The notes below the pieces were generated by a model. That model searched no databases. It saw only the letters and a list, made by a program, of their open reading frames with translations, and had not been told where the DNA came from. Below are positions 1 to 5,779 of a DNA stretch of 6,579 bases, one piece after another. Every line of letters starts with the position of its first letter. Within the stretch, counting starts at the first letter, position 1. The translations under genes and the position numbers were made by a program. This DNA is from Actinomycetota bacterium (GTDB lineage: Bacteria; Actinomycetota; UBA4738; HRBIN12): the NCBI GenBank assembly GCA_004366195.1, contig SIRV01000257.1, positions 1 to 6,579 on the forward strand. Reading direction: 5' to 3'.

Positions 1-547
1 CCTGCTCGCCCTCGCGTTCTCGATGCCGCTGCGGGGCCACTTCGTGCACGCGAAGCGCATGGCGCTCGCGCTGCACGCGCTCATCGAGGGGCGGTACCCG
101 CACGACACGTTGTACCTCATCGGGTTCAGCGACTACGCGCGGCGGATGGAGCCGCGCGATCTCGCGGCGCCGGGGTTCGAGCGCGTGTACGGGACCAACA
201 TGCACCACGCGTTCCACCTGGCCGGGCGGCTCCTCGCCGAGCATCCGAGGGCGGCGCGCCAGGTGATCATGGTGACCGACGGCGAGCCCACGGCCCACCT
301 GGAGGGGGAGCGCTCGTTCTTCTCCTGGCCGCCCGTGCCGCGGACGATCGAGCTCACGCTGGCGGAGGCGGTGCGTCTCGCGCGCTCGGGCGTCACGTTG
401 AACGTCTTCATGCTCGAGGGCAGCCCCGGGCTCGTCCGGTTCATGGAGCGCCTGGCCCAGCTCACGGCGGGGCGGGTCTTCCTCATGGACGACCGGGAGC
501 TCGGCGCGTTCGTGGTCCGGGACTACGTGTCGCGACGCGGTCGCTGA
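1..547 (+). CDS. VWA (von Willebrand factor A) domain protein, C-terminal fragment
   Basis: The 5' end lies outside the window; the readable frame begins at base 2 (LLALAFSM...) and stops at TGA 545-547, so about 181 residues are seen. This is the VWA domain found at the C terminus of large bacterial VWA proteins often encoded near MoxR-type AAA ATPases (family knowledge). Supporting features are the first strand and MIDAS position (LALAFSM), the helix with AKRMALALHALIEGRYP, the strand LYLIGFSDYARR, the MIDAS threonine in GTNMHHAF, and the MIDAS aspartate in VIMVTDGEPTAHLEG. The end VVRDYVSRRGR is the usual terminus of this group. Oddity: the first MIDAS motif, normally DxSxS, reads AxAxS here, so two metal-contacting residues appear lost while the T and D are kept. 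The molecular role is unknown; a chaperone-like or protein-protein scaffold role with an AAA partner is an inference. The ATG at 23 is internal to the domain and is not the real start. It converges on the methyltransferase gene, with 11 bp between stop codons. Confidence 0.85.
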   Translation, partial: LLALAFSMPLRGHFVHAKRMALALHALIEGRYPHDTLYLIGFSDYARRMEPRDLAAPGFERVYGTNMHHAFHLAGRLLAEHPRAARQVIMVTDGEPTAHLEGERSFFSWPPVPRTIELTLAEAVRLARSGVTLNVFMLEGSPGLVRFMERLAQLTAGRVFLMDDRELGAFVVRDYVSRRGR

Positions 548-569
548 GGGCCGGCGCGTCAGCCGGCCC
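548..569. terminator. Perfect inverted repeat at a convergent junction, probable bidirectional terminator
   Basis: GGGCCGGC (548-555) and GCCGGCCC (562-569) are perfect 8-bp arms around the 6-base loop GCGTCA. The hairpin begins right after the VWA stop codon, and its loop and right arm contain the methyltransferase stop and last codons. There is no T-tract on either strand. Hairpins without a U-run are common between convergent genes in very GC-rich bacteria, so a terminator role is likely but inferred. Confidence 0.5.
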
Positions 570-1380
570 GGTCCCACCAGAGCGCGGCCACCTCGTGCTC
601 GGCCGGACCCGCGCTCCACAGGCCGTCGCGGAGGGCCAGACGCTCCCCCAGGGCTTCCGCGATCTCGGGGTCCCGCTCCGGGGGGAGGCAGAGCCGCCGC
701 CGGACGAGGGCGACGGCGTCCTCGCGGCGCTCGAACCCGCTCGCGCGCGGGGGCCGTGTCTCGCGCTCGAGCCGCACCGGGTAGCCGAGCTCGGAGAGGG
801 CCTCCGCGGCGTCGGCCGCCGTGGGGCCGTCGGGGCGCTCGAGCCCGTGGAACCGACGCCAGAGGTCGTTCATCCACGCGAGCGGGTGCTCCCAGGTGAT
901 CTCGATCACCACCCGCCGGCGTGCGCGCTCGTCGAGGGCTCGCACGAACGGCTCGAGGTCGGGCACGTTGTACAGCACGTGGTGACAGACGACGACGTCG
1001 GCGGGCGGCACCTGGGGCGCGACCGCCGGCCACTCCCCGAGGACGGTCTCGATCTCGACCGAGAGCCCGCGGGCGGCGTCCCGGAAGGCCTCGAGCATGG
1101 CCTCTGAGGCATCGACGCCGACGATCCTCCCGGCCCGATGCGCGAGGGGGAGGGACGAGCCGCCGCCCCCCACCCCGACGTCGAGCACCGTGCCCCCCTC
1201 CGGCAGCGCCTCGAGCGCCCGCCGGGTGGCGAGGCCCGGCGCGAGCTCGACCGCGCCCCGGCCCCGCCGCGCCATGAGGTCCCGGGGGAACCCCCAGGGG
1301 GACTCCGGCGCTCTCGCCAGGATCTCCTCGGGGATGCCCCACCCCGCGAGCAGCTCGCGCCACCGCTCGACCGCGCTCAC
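559..1380 (-). CDS. Class I SAM-dependent methyltransferase, substrate unknown
   Basis: A 273-residue protein predicted to transfer a methyl group from S-adenosylmethionine to an unidentified acceptor; probably cytosolic, with no signal peptide or membrane segment. The Rossmann-fold motifs are in order. Motif I is TVLDVGVGGGGSS at about residues 64-76, with the SAM-binding glycine loop. The acidic end of strand 2 is IVGVDASEAMLEAF at about 86-99. Motif II/III is ADVVVCHHVLYNVPD at about 127-141, followed by strand 5 RRVVIEIT at about 155-162. The N-terminal helix region with GIPEEILARAPESPWGFP precedes the fold. I chose the GTG at 1380 (SAVERWRELLAGW) because the open frame upstream has no protein-like character, no ATG/GTG/TTG lies nearby upstream, and it would run into the divergent urease gene. 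No strong Shine-Dalgarno is visible. The start is 48 bp from the ureAB start, so the two genes share a short divergent control region. A link to urease is not shown by the sequence. Confidence 0.87.
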   Translation of the reverse strand: MSAVERWRELLAGWGIPEEILARAPESPWGFPRDLMARRGRGAVELAPGLATRRALEALPEGGTVLDVGVGGGGSSLPLAHRAGRIVGVDASEAMLEAFRDAARGLSVEIETVLGEWPAVAPQVPPADVVVCHHVLYNVPDLEPFVRALDERARRRVVIEITWEHPLAWMNDLWRRFHGLERPDGPTAADAAEALSELGYPVRLERETRPPRASGFERREDAVALVRRRLCLPPERDPEIAEALGERLALRDGLWSAGPAEHEVAALWWDRAG

Positions 1381-1396
1381 GCGCTCACTGTAGAGT
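1367..1396 (+). promoter_or_regulatory. Weak candidate promoter for ureAB-ureC
   Basis: TCGACC (1367-1372, four of six matches to TTGACA) and TAGAGT (1391-1396, four of six matches to TATAAT) are separated by 18 bp and lie 32 bp upstream of the ureAB ATG. TAGAGT lies in the only AT-leaning spot of this 48-bp divergent gap. The -35 box lies inside the start of the methyltransferase gene. The match is modest and could be chance. Confidence 0.22.
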
Positions 1397-1428
1397 CCGG
1401 CACGGACGATGGCCCGCGGGACGACGCC

Positions 1429-2016
1429 ATGAACCTCGGCCCGACCGAGGAGGAACGGCTCCGGATCTTCCAGGCGGCGGAGCTCGCGCGCCGGGCGCTC
1501 GCGCGCGGCCTGCGGCTGAACGCCCCCGAGGCGACGGCCCTGATCTGCGACGAGATGCACTGGGCCGCGCGGTCCGGGGCGAGCTTCGAGGAGGTCCTGG
1601 AGGCCGGCCGCCGGGCGCTCTCGCCCGACCAGGTGCTGGAGGGGGTGCCGGCGCTCCTCGCCGAGATCCGGCTGGAGGTGCTGCTCGAGGAGGGGACGCG
1701 CCTCGTCGTGCTGCGGGACCCCTTCGGCGAGCCGACCGGGGAGGCTCCGGGGGCCGTCGAGCCGGCCGCGGGGGAGATCGAGCTCGCGCCGGGCCGTCCG
1801 CGGATCACGTTGACCGTCACGAACACCTCGAGCCGGCCGGTCCGCGTCTCCTCCCACTACCCGTTCTGGCGAGCGAACGAGCGCCTGGTCTTCGACCGCG
1901 AGGCGGCGCGTGGGTACCGGCTCGACGTCCCTGCGGGGTCCTCGGTCCGCTGGGGGCCGGGGGAGACCCGGGAGGTCACGCTGGTCGCCTACGGCGGGAC
2001 GGGCGGATCGCCGTGA
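1429..2016 (+). CDS. ureAB: Fused urease gamma-beta subunit (UreA-UreB fusion)
   Basis: A 195-residue structural subunit of urease, the cytosolic enzyme that hydrolyses urea to ammonia and carbamate. Residues 1-100 are a full gamma subunit: NLGPTEEERLRIFQAAELA, RGLRLNAPEATALI, ALSPDQVLEGVPALL, and a final RLVVLRDPFG. A linker of about 14 residues rich in E, P, G and A follows. Residues 115-190 are the beta-subunit beta-barrel: GEIELAPGR, TLTVTNTSSRPVRVSSHYPF, FDREAARGYRLDVPAG, ETREVTLVAYGG. Two oddities are seen. The beta part ends at YGGTGGSP, about 20 residues before the usual end that carries the FGFxG segment. The usual HYH motif reads HYP (residues 143-145). Gamma-beta fusions are known in other ureases (Helicobacter UreA). 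The ATG at 1429 is chosen because the gamma sequence begins exactly there and the upstream frame has no alternative start near it; only a weak GGGA (1418-1421) could be the ribosome site. Its stop overlaps the ureC start in GTGA (2013-2016), which implies translational coupling and matched amounts of both subunits. Confidence 0.93.
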   Translation: MNLGPTEEERLRIFQAAELARRALARGLRLNAPEATALICDEMHWAARSGASFEEVLEAGRRALSPDQVLEGVPALLAEIRLEVLLEEGTRLVVLRDPFGEPTGEAPGAVEPAAGEIELAPGRPRITLTVTNTSSRPVRVSSHYPFWRANERLVFDREAARGYRLDVPAGSSVRWGPGETREVTLVAYGGTGGSP

Positions 2017-3734
2017 GGCTCCCGCGCCCCGAGTACCTGCGGCGATACGGCCCGACCACCGGGGACCGGGTGCGGCTGGCCGACACCGACCTCTGGGTCC
2101 GGGTCGAGGCCGACCACGTCGGGGCGGGCGACGAGCCGATCTGGGGGTACGCGAAGAACCTGCGCTCGCGCCAGACCCAGTACGACCGAGCCCCCGCCGA
2201 GCTCGAGCTCGACATGGTGATCGCCGGGGTGCTGGTGATCGATCCCCTCCTCGGGGTGGTCAAGACGAACATCGGGATCAAGGAGGGCCGGATCGTCGGC
2301 ATCGGCCGGGCCGGCAACCCCGAGACCGCCGACGACGTGGAGCTCGTGATCGGCCCGAACACGTGGCCGGTGAACGGGTACGGGCTCATCGCGACGGCGG
2401 GGGCGATCGACAGCCACGTGCACCTCATCACGCCGCGGCTCGTGCCGGTCGCGCTCTCGGGCGGGGTCACCACCCTCATCACGGCGGGGTTCGAGGAGCC
2501 GCCGTACGTGATGGAGCGGACCTACCTCGCGTTCGAGGACCAGCCGGTGAACCTCGGCCTCCAGGCGAGCGCGCGCACCGAGCTCCCGTGGCCGGTGGAG
2601 CGGGTGCTCGAGGCCGGGGCCTGCGGCCTGAAGATCCACGAGGACTGGGGCGCCTACCCCGAGATCGTGGACGCCGTGCTCGAGCTGGCCGACGCCCACG
2701 ACGTGCAGGTCTGCCTCCACACGGACGGGCTCAACGAGTCCTGCGAGCTCGAGGACACGGTGGCGGCGATCGGGGGCCGAACGATCCACGCCTACCACGT
2801 GGAGGGCGTGGGCGGGGGCCACGTGCCGGATCTCATCGGCCTGGTGCGCGAGCCGAACGTGATCTGCTCCTCCACCACGCCGACCGTGCCCTACGGCCGC
2901 GCGACGGCGGCCGAGCACCTGGAGATGATCCTCGCCGTGCACGGCGGCTCGGCAGACGTGCCGGAGGACGTGGAGGCCGCGCGGGAGCGGATCCACCCCG
3001 CGACGATGGCCGCCGAGGGGCCCCTGCACGAGCTCGGCGCGATCCAGATCGTGAACAGCGACTCCCAGGGGATGGGCCGGATCGGGGAGACGGTGCGGCG
3101 GACCTTCCAGCTCGCGCACGCGATGAAGCGCTGGCGCGCGTCCGAGGCGGGGGAGGGGTGGCCGGCGGCGCCGCTGGTGCGCCGCTTCGTGCCGGCCGAT
3201 GAGGCGGGGGACGACGACAACGAGCGGGTGCTCCGCTACCTGGCCAAGGTGACCGTGGATCCCGCGATCGTCCACGGCATCGCGGGCGAGGTGGGGAGCC
3301 TCGCGCCGGGGCGCCTCGCCGACGTGGTCCTGTGGCGGCCGGAGCGCTTCGGCGTCCGCCCCGAGCTGGTGCTCAAGGCCGGCGCCTTCGCCTGGGGCGC
3401 CCTCGGGGAGGGGAACGCGACGATCGAGGGCGCGCAGCCGGTCCGGCAGGGCCCGCACTGGGCCGCCACGGGGCGGGCGGGGGCCTCCGTCGGGCTGACC
3501 TTCGTCTCCCGCGCCGCGCTGGAGGCGGGGATCCGGGAGCGGCTGGGGAGCCATCGCCGGTTCGTGGCCGTCGCGGGCACGCGGGGCCTCACGCGCGAGG
3601 CGCTCGTCGCCGGTCGGGCGTGGCTTCCGGTGGAGGTCGACCCGGGCGACGGCACGGTGACCCTGGGCGGGCGGACGCTCGCGGCCGAGCCGGTCCGCTC
3701 CGTACCGCTCTCGCGGCGGTACCTGCTCGCGTAG
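2013..3734 (+). CDS. ureC: Divergent urease alpha (catalytic) subunit
   Basis: A 573-residue amidohydrolase-superfamily protein, about the usual UreC length. It starts at GTG 2013, which overlaps the ureAB stop, and the N terminus YGPTTGDRVRLADTDLW is typical. The binuclear metal ligands of Klebsiella urease are all present: H135/H137 (IDSHVH), K207 for carbamylation and H209 (GLKIHEDWG), H236 (CLHTDGLNES), H262 (YHVEGVGGGH) and D350 (NSDSQGMGRIGE). The flap histidine (H310, LAVHGG) and the catalytic-site arginine (R326, ERIH) are also kept. The C terminus has EVGSLAPGRLADVVLW and PLSRRYLLA. Differences from classical urease: the H137-K207 interval is about 11 residues shorter and lacks the GPAAGT...TPGPW loop; the flap cysteine (Klebsiella C319) is V309; the alanine after DSQ is G353; and the GGGKVIRDGMGQ segment is replaced by an unrelated stretch at about 43-67. 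The expected reaction is urea hydrolysis, but substrate and metal are uncertain because the pocket is altered. No maturation gene (ureD/E/F/G/H) is in the window. Confidence 0.93.
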   Translation: MRLPRPEYLRRYGPTTGDRVRLADTDLWVRVEADHVGAGDEPIWGYAKNLRSRQTQYDRAPAELELDMVIAGVLVIDPLLGVVKTNIGIKEGRIVGIGRAGNPETADDVELVIGPNTWPVNGYGLIATAGAIDSHVHLITPRLVPVALSGGVTTLITAGFEEPPYVMERTYLAFEDQPVNLGLQASARTELPWPVERVLEAGACGLKIHEDWGAYPEIVDAVLELADAHDVQVCLHTDGLNESCELEDTVAAIGGRTIHAYHVEGVGGGHVPDLIGLVREPNVICSSTTPTVPYGRATAAEHLEMILAVHGGSADVPEDVEAARERIHPATMAAEGPLHELGAIQIVNSDSQGMGRIGETVRRTFQLAHAMKRWRASEAGEGWPAAPLVRRFVPADEAGDDDNERVLRYLAKVTVDPAIVHGIAGEVGSLAPGRLADVVLWRPERFGVRPELVLKAGAFAWGALGEGNATIEGAQPVRQGPHWAATGRAGASVGLTFVSRAALEAGIRERLGSHRRFVAVAGTRGLTREALVAGRAWLPVEVDPGDGTVTLGGRTLAAEPVRSVPLSRRYLLA

Positions 3735-3736
3735 CG

Positions 3737-3757
3737 GGGCGGTCAGCCCTCCCGCCC
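3737..3757. terminator. Possible weak hairpin between ureC and the CoA-transferase gene
   Basis: GGGCGG (3737-3742) can pair with CCGCCC (3752-3757) around a 9-base loop, just after the ureC stop and overlapping the stop of the converging CoA-transferase gene. The stem is only six pairs and there is no T-tract. It is placed where a shared terminator is expected, but in DNA this GC-rich it could be chance. Confidence 0.25.
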
Positions 3758-4921
3758 GCCGCGCTCCTCGAGCTCGCGGAGGACCTCCTCGGTGTGCTCG
3801 CCGAGGCGCGGCGGAGGGAGCCGGACCGGCGTGAGTGCCCCGTCGAGGCGGATCGGGTCGGCAACGAGCCGCAGCACCCCGCGGACCGGGTCCCGTACCT
3901 CCTGGACCATGCGGGCGCCCTCGGGCGTCGCGAACACCTCGTCCATGCGCAGCACGGGGGAGCTCGGCACGCCCACGCGCTCCAGGGCGGTCAGCCACTC
4001 GGCCGCGGGGTGGCGCCGGAACGCCTCGGCCAGGATCGGGATCAGCGCCTCGCGGTTCCGCACGCGCGCCTCGTTGGTCGCGAACCGCTCGTCCCGCGCG
4101 AGCTCCGGCATCCCGAGCACCTCGCAGGTCCGCTCGAACATGCGGTCGTTCCCGGCCGCCAGGATGAACGGGCGGTCGGCCGCCTCGAACAGCTGATAGG
4201 GGACGATGTTCGGGTGCTGGTTCCCGAGGGGGCCCGGCACGATCCCGCCGAGGAGGTAGTTGGCGGCTTGGTTCACCATCGCCGCGAGGCTCGCCTCGTA
4301 GAGCGAGACCACGATCCGTCGGCCTCGTCCCGTCTCCCTGCGCTCGAGGAGGGCCGCGAGGATGCCGATCGCGGCGTACAGGCCGCAGATCACGTCGAGG
4401 AGGGCCACCCCGACCTTCGTGGGCTCCCCGCCCGGGTGGCCCGTGAAGCTCATGAGGCCCGAGAGGGCCTGGACGATGATGTCGTAGCCGGGGCGGGAGG
4501 CCGACTCCCCCTCCTCGCCGAAGGCGACCAGGGAGCAGGACACGAGGTCCGGGCGCTCGGCCGAGAGCGAGGCGTGGTCGAGGCCGAAGCGCGTCATGAG
4601 CCCGGGGCGGAAGTTCTCCACGACCACGTCGCTCGCGAGCGCGAGCCGCCGCGCCGCGGCCGCCCCCTCCGGCGTCTGCAGGTCGAGGGCGACCGAGCGC
4701 TTGTTGCGGTTGAGCGCGCAGAAGTACGCGGCGTCCTCGCCGACGAAGGGCGGGCCCCAGGCGCGGGTGTCATCGCCCGACCCGGGGCGCTCGACCTTGA
4801 TCACGTCGGCGCCCAGGTCGGCGAGGATCATGGTGGCGAGGGGCCCCGCCAGCACGCGCGAGAAGTCCGCGACGCGGACGCCCTTGAGCGGCAGCGTGCG
4901 CTCCTGCGCGTCCTCGGGCAC
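3743..4921 (-). CDS. Family III (CaiB/BaiF) acyl-CoA transferase
   Basis: A 392-residue cytosolic enzyme of the CaiB/BaiF (class III) family, which moves coenzyme A between carboxylic acids. The acid it acts on cannot be read from the sequence. The N-terminal signature LPLKGVRVADFSRVLAGP and the following LADLGADVIKVERP (about residues 33-46) are typical, as are LNRNKRSVALDL (about 70-81) and ENFRPG (102-107). The catalytic aspartate is D176 in KVGVALLDVICG, which aligns with the aspartate of formyl-CoA transferase that forms the acyl anhydride. The C terminus PPPRLGEHTEEVLRELE is typical, and the length is normal for the family. I chose the GTG at 4921 because GAGGAG (4931-4926) sits 4 bp upstream and the family N terminus begins there. 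The frame stays open to 5035, but that extension overlaps a strong promoter and is unlike the family. It probably has its own promoter (5006-5035). The adjacent genes offer no pathway context, so candidate uses such as carnitine, oxalate, bile-acid or aromatic-acid metabolism cannot be separated. Confidence 0.93.
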   Translation of the reverse strand: MPEDAQERTLPLKGVRVADFSRVLAGPLATMILADLGADVIKVERPGSGDDTRAWGPPFVGEDAAYFCALNRNKRSVALDLQTPEGAAAARRLALASDVVVENFRPGLMTRFGLDHASLSAERPDLVSCSLVAFGEEGESASRPGYDIIVQALSGLMSFTGHPGGEPTKVGVALLDVICGLYAAIGILAALLERRETGRGRRIVVSLYEASLAAMVNQAANYLLGGIVPGPLGNQHPNIVPYQLFEAADRPFILAAGNDRMFERTCEVLGMPELARDERFATNEARVRNREALIPILAEAFRRHPAAEWLTALERVGVPSSPVLRMDEVFATPEGARMVQEVRDPVRGVLRLVADPIRLDGALTPVRLPPPRLGEHTEEVLRELEERGGREG

Positions 4922-4965
4922 CGGTCTCCTCGCGGGCGTCCGTTCCGTGGAAGGTCGTGAAAAGC

Positions 4966-4999
4966 GGCGCCGCCGGAACCCGAAGGTCCCAGCGGCGCC
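4966..4999 (-). promoter_or_regulatory. UUCG-capped hairpin in the CoA-transferase mRNA leader
   Basis: Read as minus-strand RNA, GGCGCCGC (4999-4992) pairs with GCGGCGCC (4973-4966). The stem continues through a U-G pair, two G-C pairs, a G-U pair, one A-U pair and two C-G pairs to a C(UUCG)G tetraloop (UUCG at 4984-4981). That makes 15 consecutive pairs. The two wobble pairs become A-C mismatches in plus-strand RNA, so the structure suits the minus transcript. GC and then UUUU (4963-4960) follow. In DNA the dyad can be lengthened by AAAAGCG/CGCTTTT (4960-4966 with 5002-5008) with a 3-base bulge. It ends about 34 bases upstream of the GAGGAG ribosome site. It could be a stabilising 5' stem-loop, an attenuator, or a terminator for antisense transcription; the sequence does not decide. 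Confidence 0.6.
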
Positions 5000-5016
5000 A
5001 TCGCTTTTATACGATG
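4999..5016. repeat. Operator-like inverted repeat over the -10 box
   Basis: CATCG (4999-5003) and CGATG (5012-5016) form a perfect 5-bp dyad with an 8-bp AT-rich centre, CTTTTATA, which contains the -10 box of the minus-strand promoter. The size and place suit a dimeric repressor, but five-base arms can arise by chance and no regulator is identified. Confidence 0.28.
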
Positions 5017-5035
5017 TGTGAGACCGCGCCGTCAA
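5006..5035 (-). promoter_or_regulatory. Sigma-70-type promoter for the CoA-transferase gene
   Basis: On the minus strand, TTGACG (5035-5030, five of six matches to consensus) is followed after 18 bp by TATAAA (5011-5006, five of six). It is the best promoter-like sequence in the window and lies in one of its few AT-rich patches. Transcription would start near 4999, about 78 bases before the GTG start codon, right at the foot of the leader hairpin. Confidence 0.6.
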
Positions 5036-5039
5036 ATCG

Positions 5040-5057
5040 GTGACCGGGTTTTGTCAC
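5040..5057. repeat. Operator-like inverted repeat upstream of the -35 box
   Basis: GTGAC (5040-5044) and GTCAC (5053-5057) form a perfect 5-bp dyad with an 8-bp centre, CGGGTTTT. It lies 4 bp upstream of the -35 box of the CoA-transferase promoter and about 63 bp before the start of the divergent gene. The 5+8+5 geometry equals that of the dyad over the -10 box, though the arm sequences differ. Confidence 0.28.
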
Positions 5058-5105
5058 TCTTTCCTGGGCGCCGCGGACGGCGACTGGCGCCGACGTCGGA
5101 GATGG

Positions 5106-5111
5106 GGTGAG
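5106..5111 (+). promoter_or_regulatory. Ribosome binding site of the winged-helix/coiled-coil gene
   Basis: GGTGAG, with two further Gs upstream, lies 8 bp before the ATG at 5120 and contains the GGTGA match to the end of 16S rRNA. It supports that ATG as the start. I found no convincing plus-strand promoter between 4922 and 5105. Confidence 0.5.
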
Positions 5112-5119
5112 ATAACGCC

Positions 5120-5779
5120 ATGAATCAGGAGAGCCTGGAGAGGGCCAACGCCTTCCTCGCGGCGGTCGCCGCCCGGGTCCAGCCGGGCGAGCTGCTCGAC
5201 GTCGCGCCCGCCGACGTGGCCCGGGAGATCGGGATCGAGGAGCCCCTGGTCGCGGCCCGTGCGGTGCGAGCGCTCCTCGCGCGCCGGCGGCTCGAGTCGC
5301 AGGACGGCCGCTACCGGCTCCTCGACGCCACGCCGATCCAGCCGGGCGAGAAGGAGCAGGTGCCGCGGCCGCGAAGGGCCCGGACGAAGGTCCGCCGGGC
5401 CGTCCGTCACGAGGCGGCCGCCGACCAGCGACCCACGTACTCGCAGATCGGGCGCGAGGCGATCGACCGGCTCGTGGAGCTCGGTCGCGAGGTGGCCGCG
5501 CTCCGCGCCAGCCTCCGCAGCGCCATGGAGGAGGCCCGGGAGGCGAGGGAGGCGAGGGACGAGGCGGAGCGCCGCGCGAGAGCGCTGGCGGAGCGCGTCC
5601 GGGAGCTCGAGGGGCGGGCCGAGATGGCCGAGACCAACCTCCGCACGCTCCTCGCCGCGGCCAAGGCGGGGGGACGGGATCGCGTGGGGGACACCGAGAT
5701 GGAGGCCATCCTCGGGGTCCTCAAGGGCGGCGAGGGTCCACCGGAGCGATCCGAGCCGCAGGCGGGCGACCTCGCCTGA
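5120..5779 (+). CDS. Unrecognised protein: winged-helix-like N terminus, basic linker, coiled coil
   Basis: A 219-residue soluble protein I cannot assign to a named family. Residues about 1-68 look like a winged helix: helices at 3-20, ADVAREIGI (31-39), then EPLVAARAVRALLARRRL (41-58) as a likely recognition helix, and the hairpin wing ESQDGRYRLLD (59-69). A linker (about 71-105) follows, with many Arg and Lys (RPRRARTKVRRAVRHE). Residues about 108-180 are a long charged helix with heptad-like spacing (AIDRLVELGREVAALRASL, then REAREARDEAERRARALAERVRELE), a likely dimerising coiled coil. The tail is flexible and ends EPQAGDLA. No signal peptide or membrane segment is seen. The ATG at 5120 is supported by a ribosome site. 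The DNA for residues 138-150 is slightly repetitive (gaggcgagg units), matching REAREARDE. DNA binding and dimerisation are inferences; local control of the divergent CoA-transferase is possible but unproven. A structural or nucleoid-associated role is an alternative. Confidence 0.8.
   Translation: MNQESLERANAFLAAVAARVQPGELLDVAPADVAREIGIEEPLVAARAVRALLARRRLESQDGRYRLLDATPIQPGEKEQVPRPRRARTKVRRAVRHEAAADQRPTYSQIGREAIDRLVELGREVAALRASLRSAMEEAREAREARDEAERRARALAERVRELEGRAEMAETNLRTLLAAAKAGGRDRVGDTEMEAILGVLKGGEGPPERSEPQAGDLA

Noticed and set aside
1381..1857. In-frame upstream extension of the methyltransferase on the minus strand, about 159 codons
   Set aside because: The peptide is Arg/Gly/Pro-rich with no family match and lies antisense to the well-conserved ureAB gene; the methyltransferase fold starts after the GTG at 1380.
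1989..3998. Very long minus-strand open frame opposite ureC
   Set aside because: It is a shadow created by extreme GC at third positions; the translation is rich in R, H, P and G, with no recognisable domain, and ureC on the plus strand is unambiguous.
3332..4960. Long plus-strand open frame across the ureC end and the CoA-transferase
   Set aside because: It spans two real genes in other frames, and its translation has no recognisable domain.
4922..5035. Longer CoA-transferase start at the minus-strand ATG 5035
   Set aside because: The added 38 residues are unlike the family, and they would overlap the -35 and -10 boxes and the hairpin; the GTG at 4921 has a good GAGGAG site.
5067..5091. 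Two GGCGCC palindromes (5067-5072, 5086-5091) before the winged-helix gene, able to form a 6-bp stem
   Set aside because: GGCGCC is expected often in DNA of this composition, the loop is 13 bases, and nothing else supports a regulatory role.
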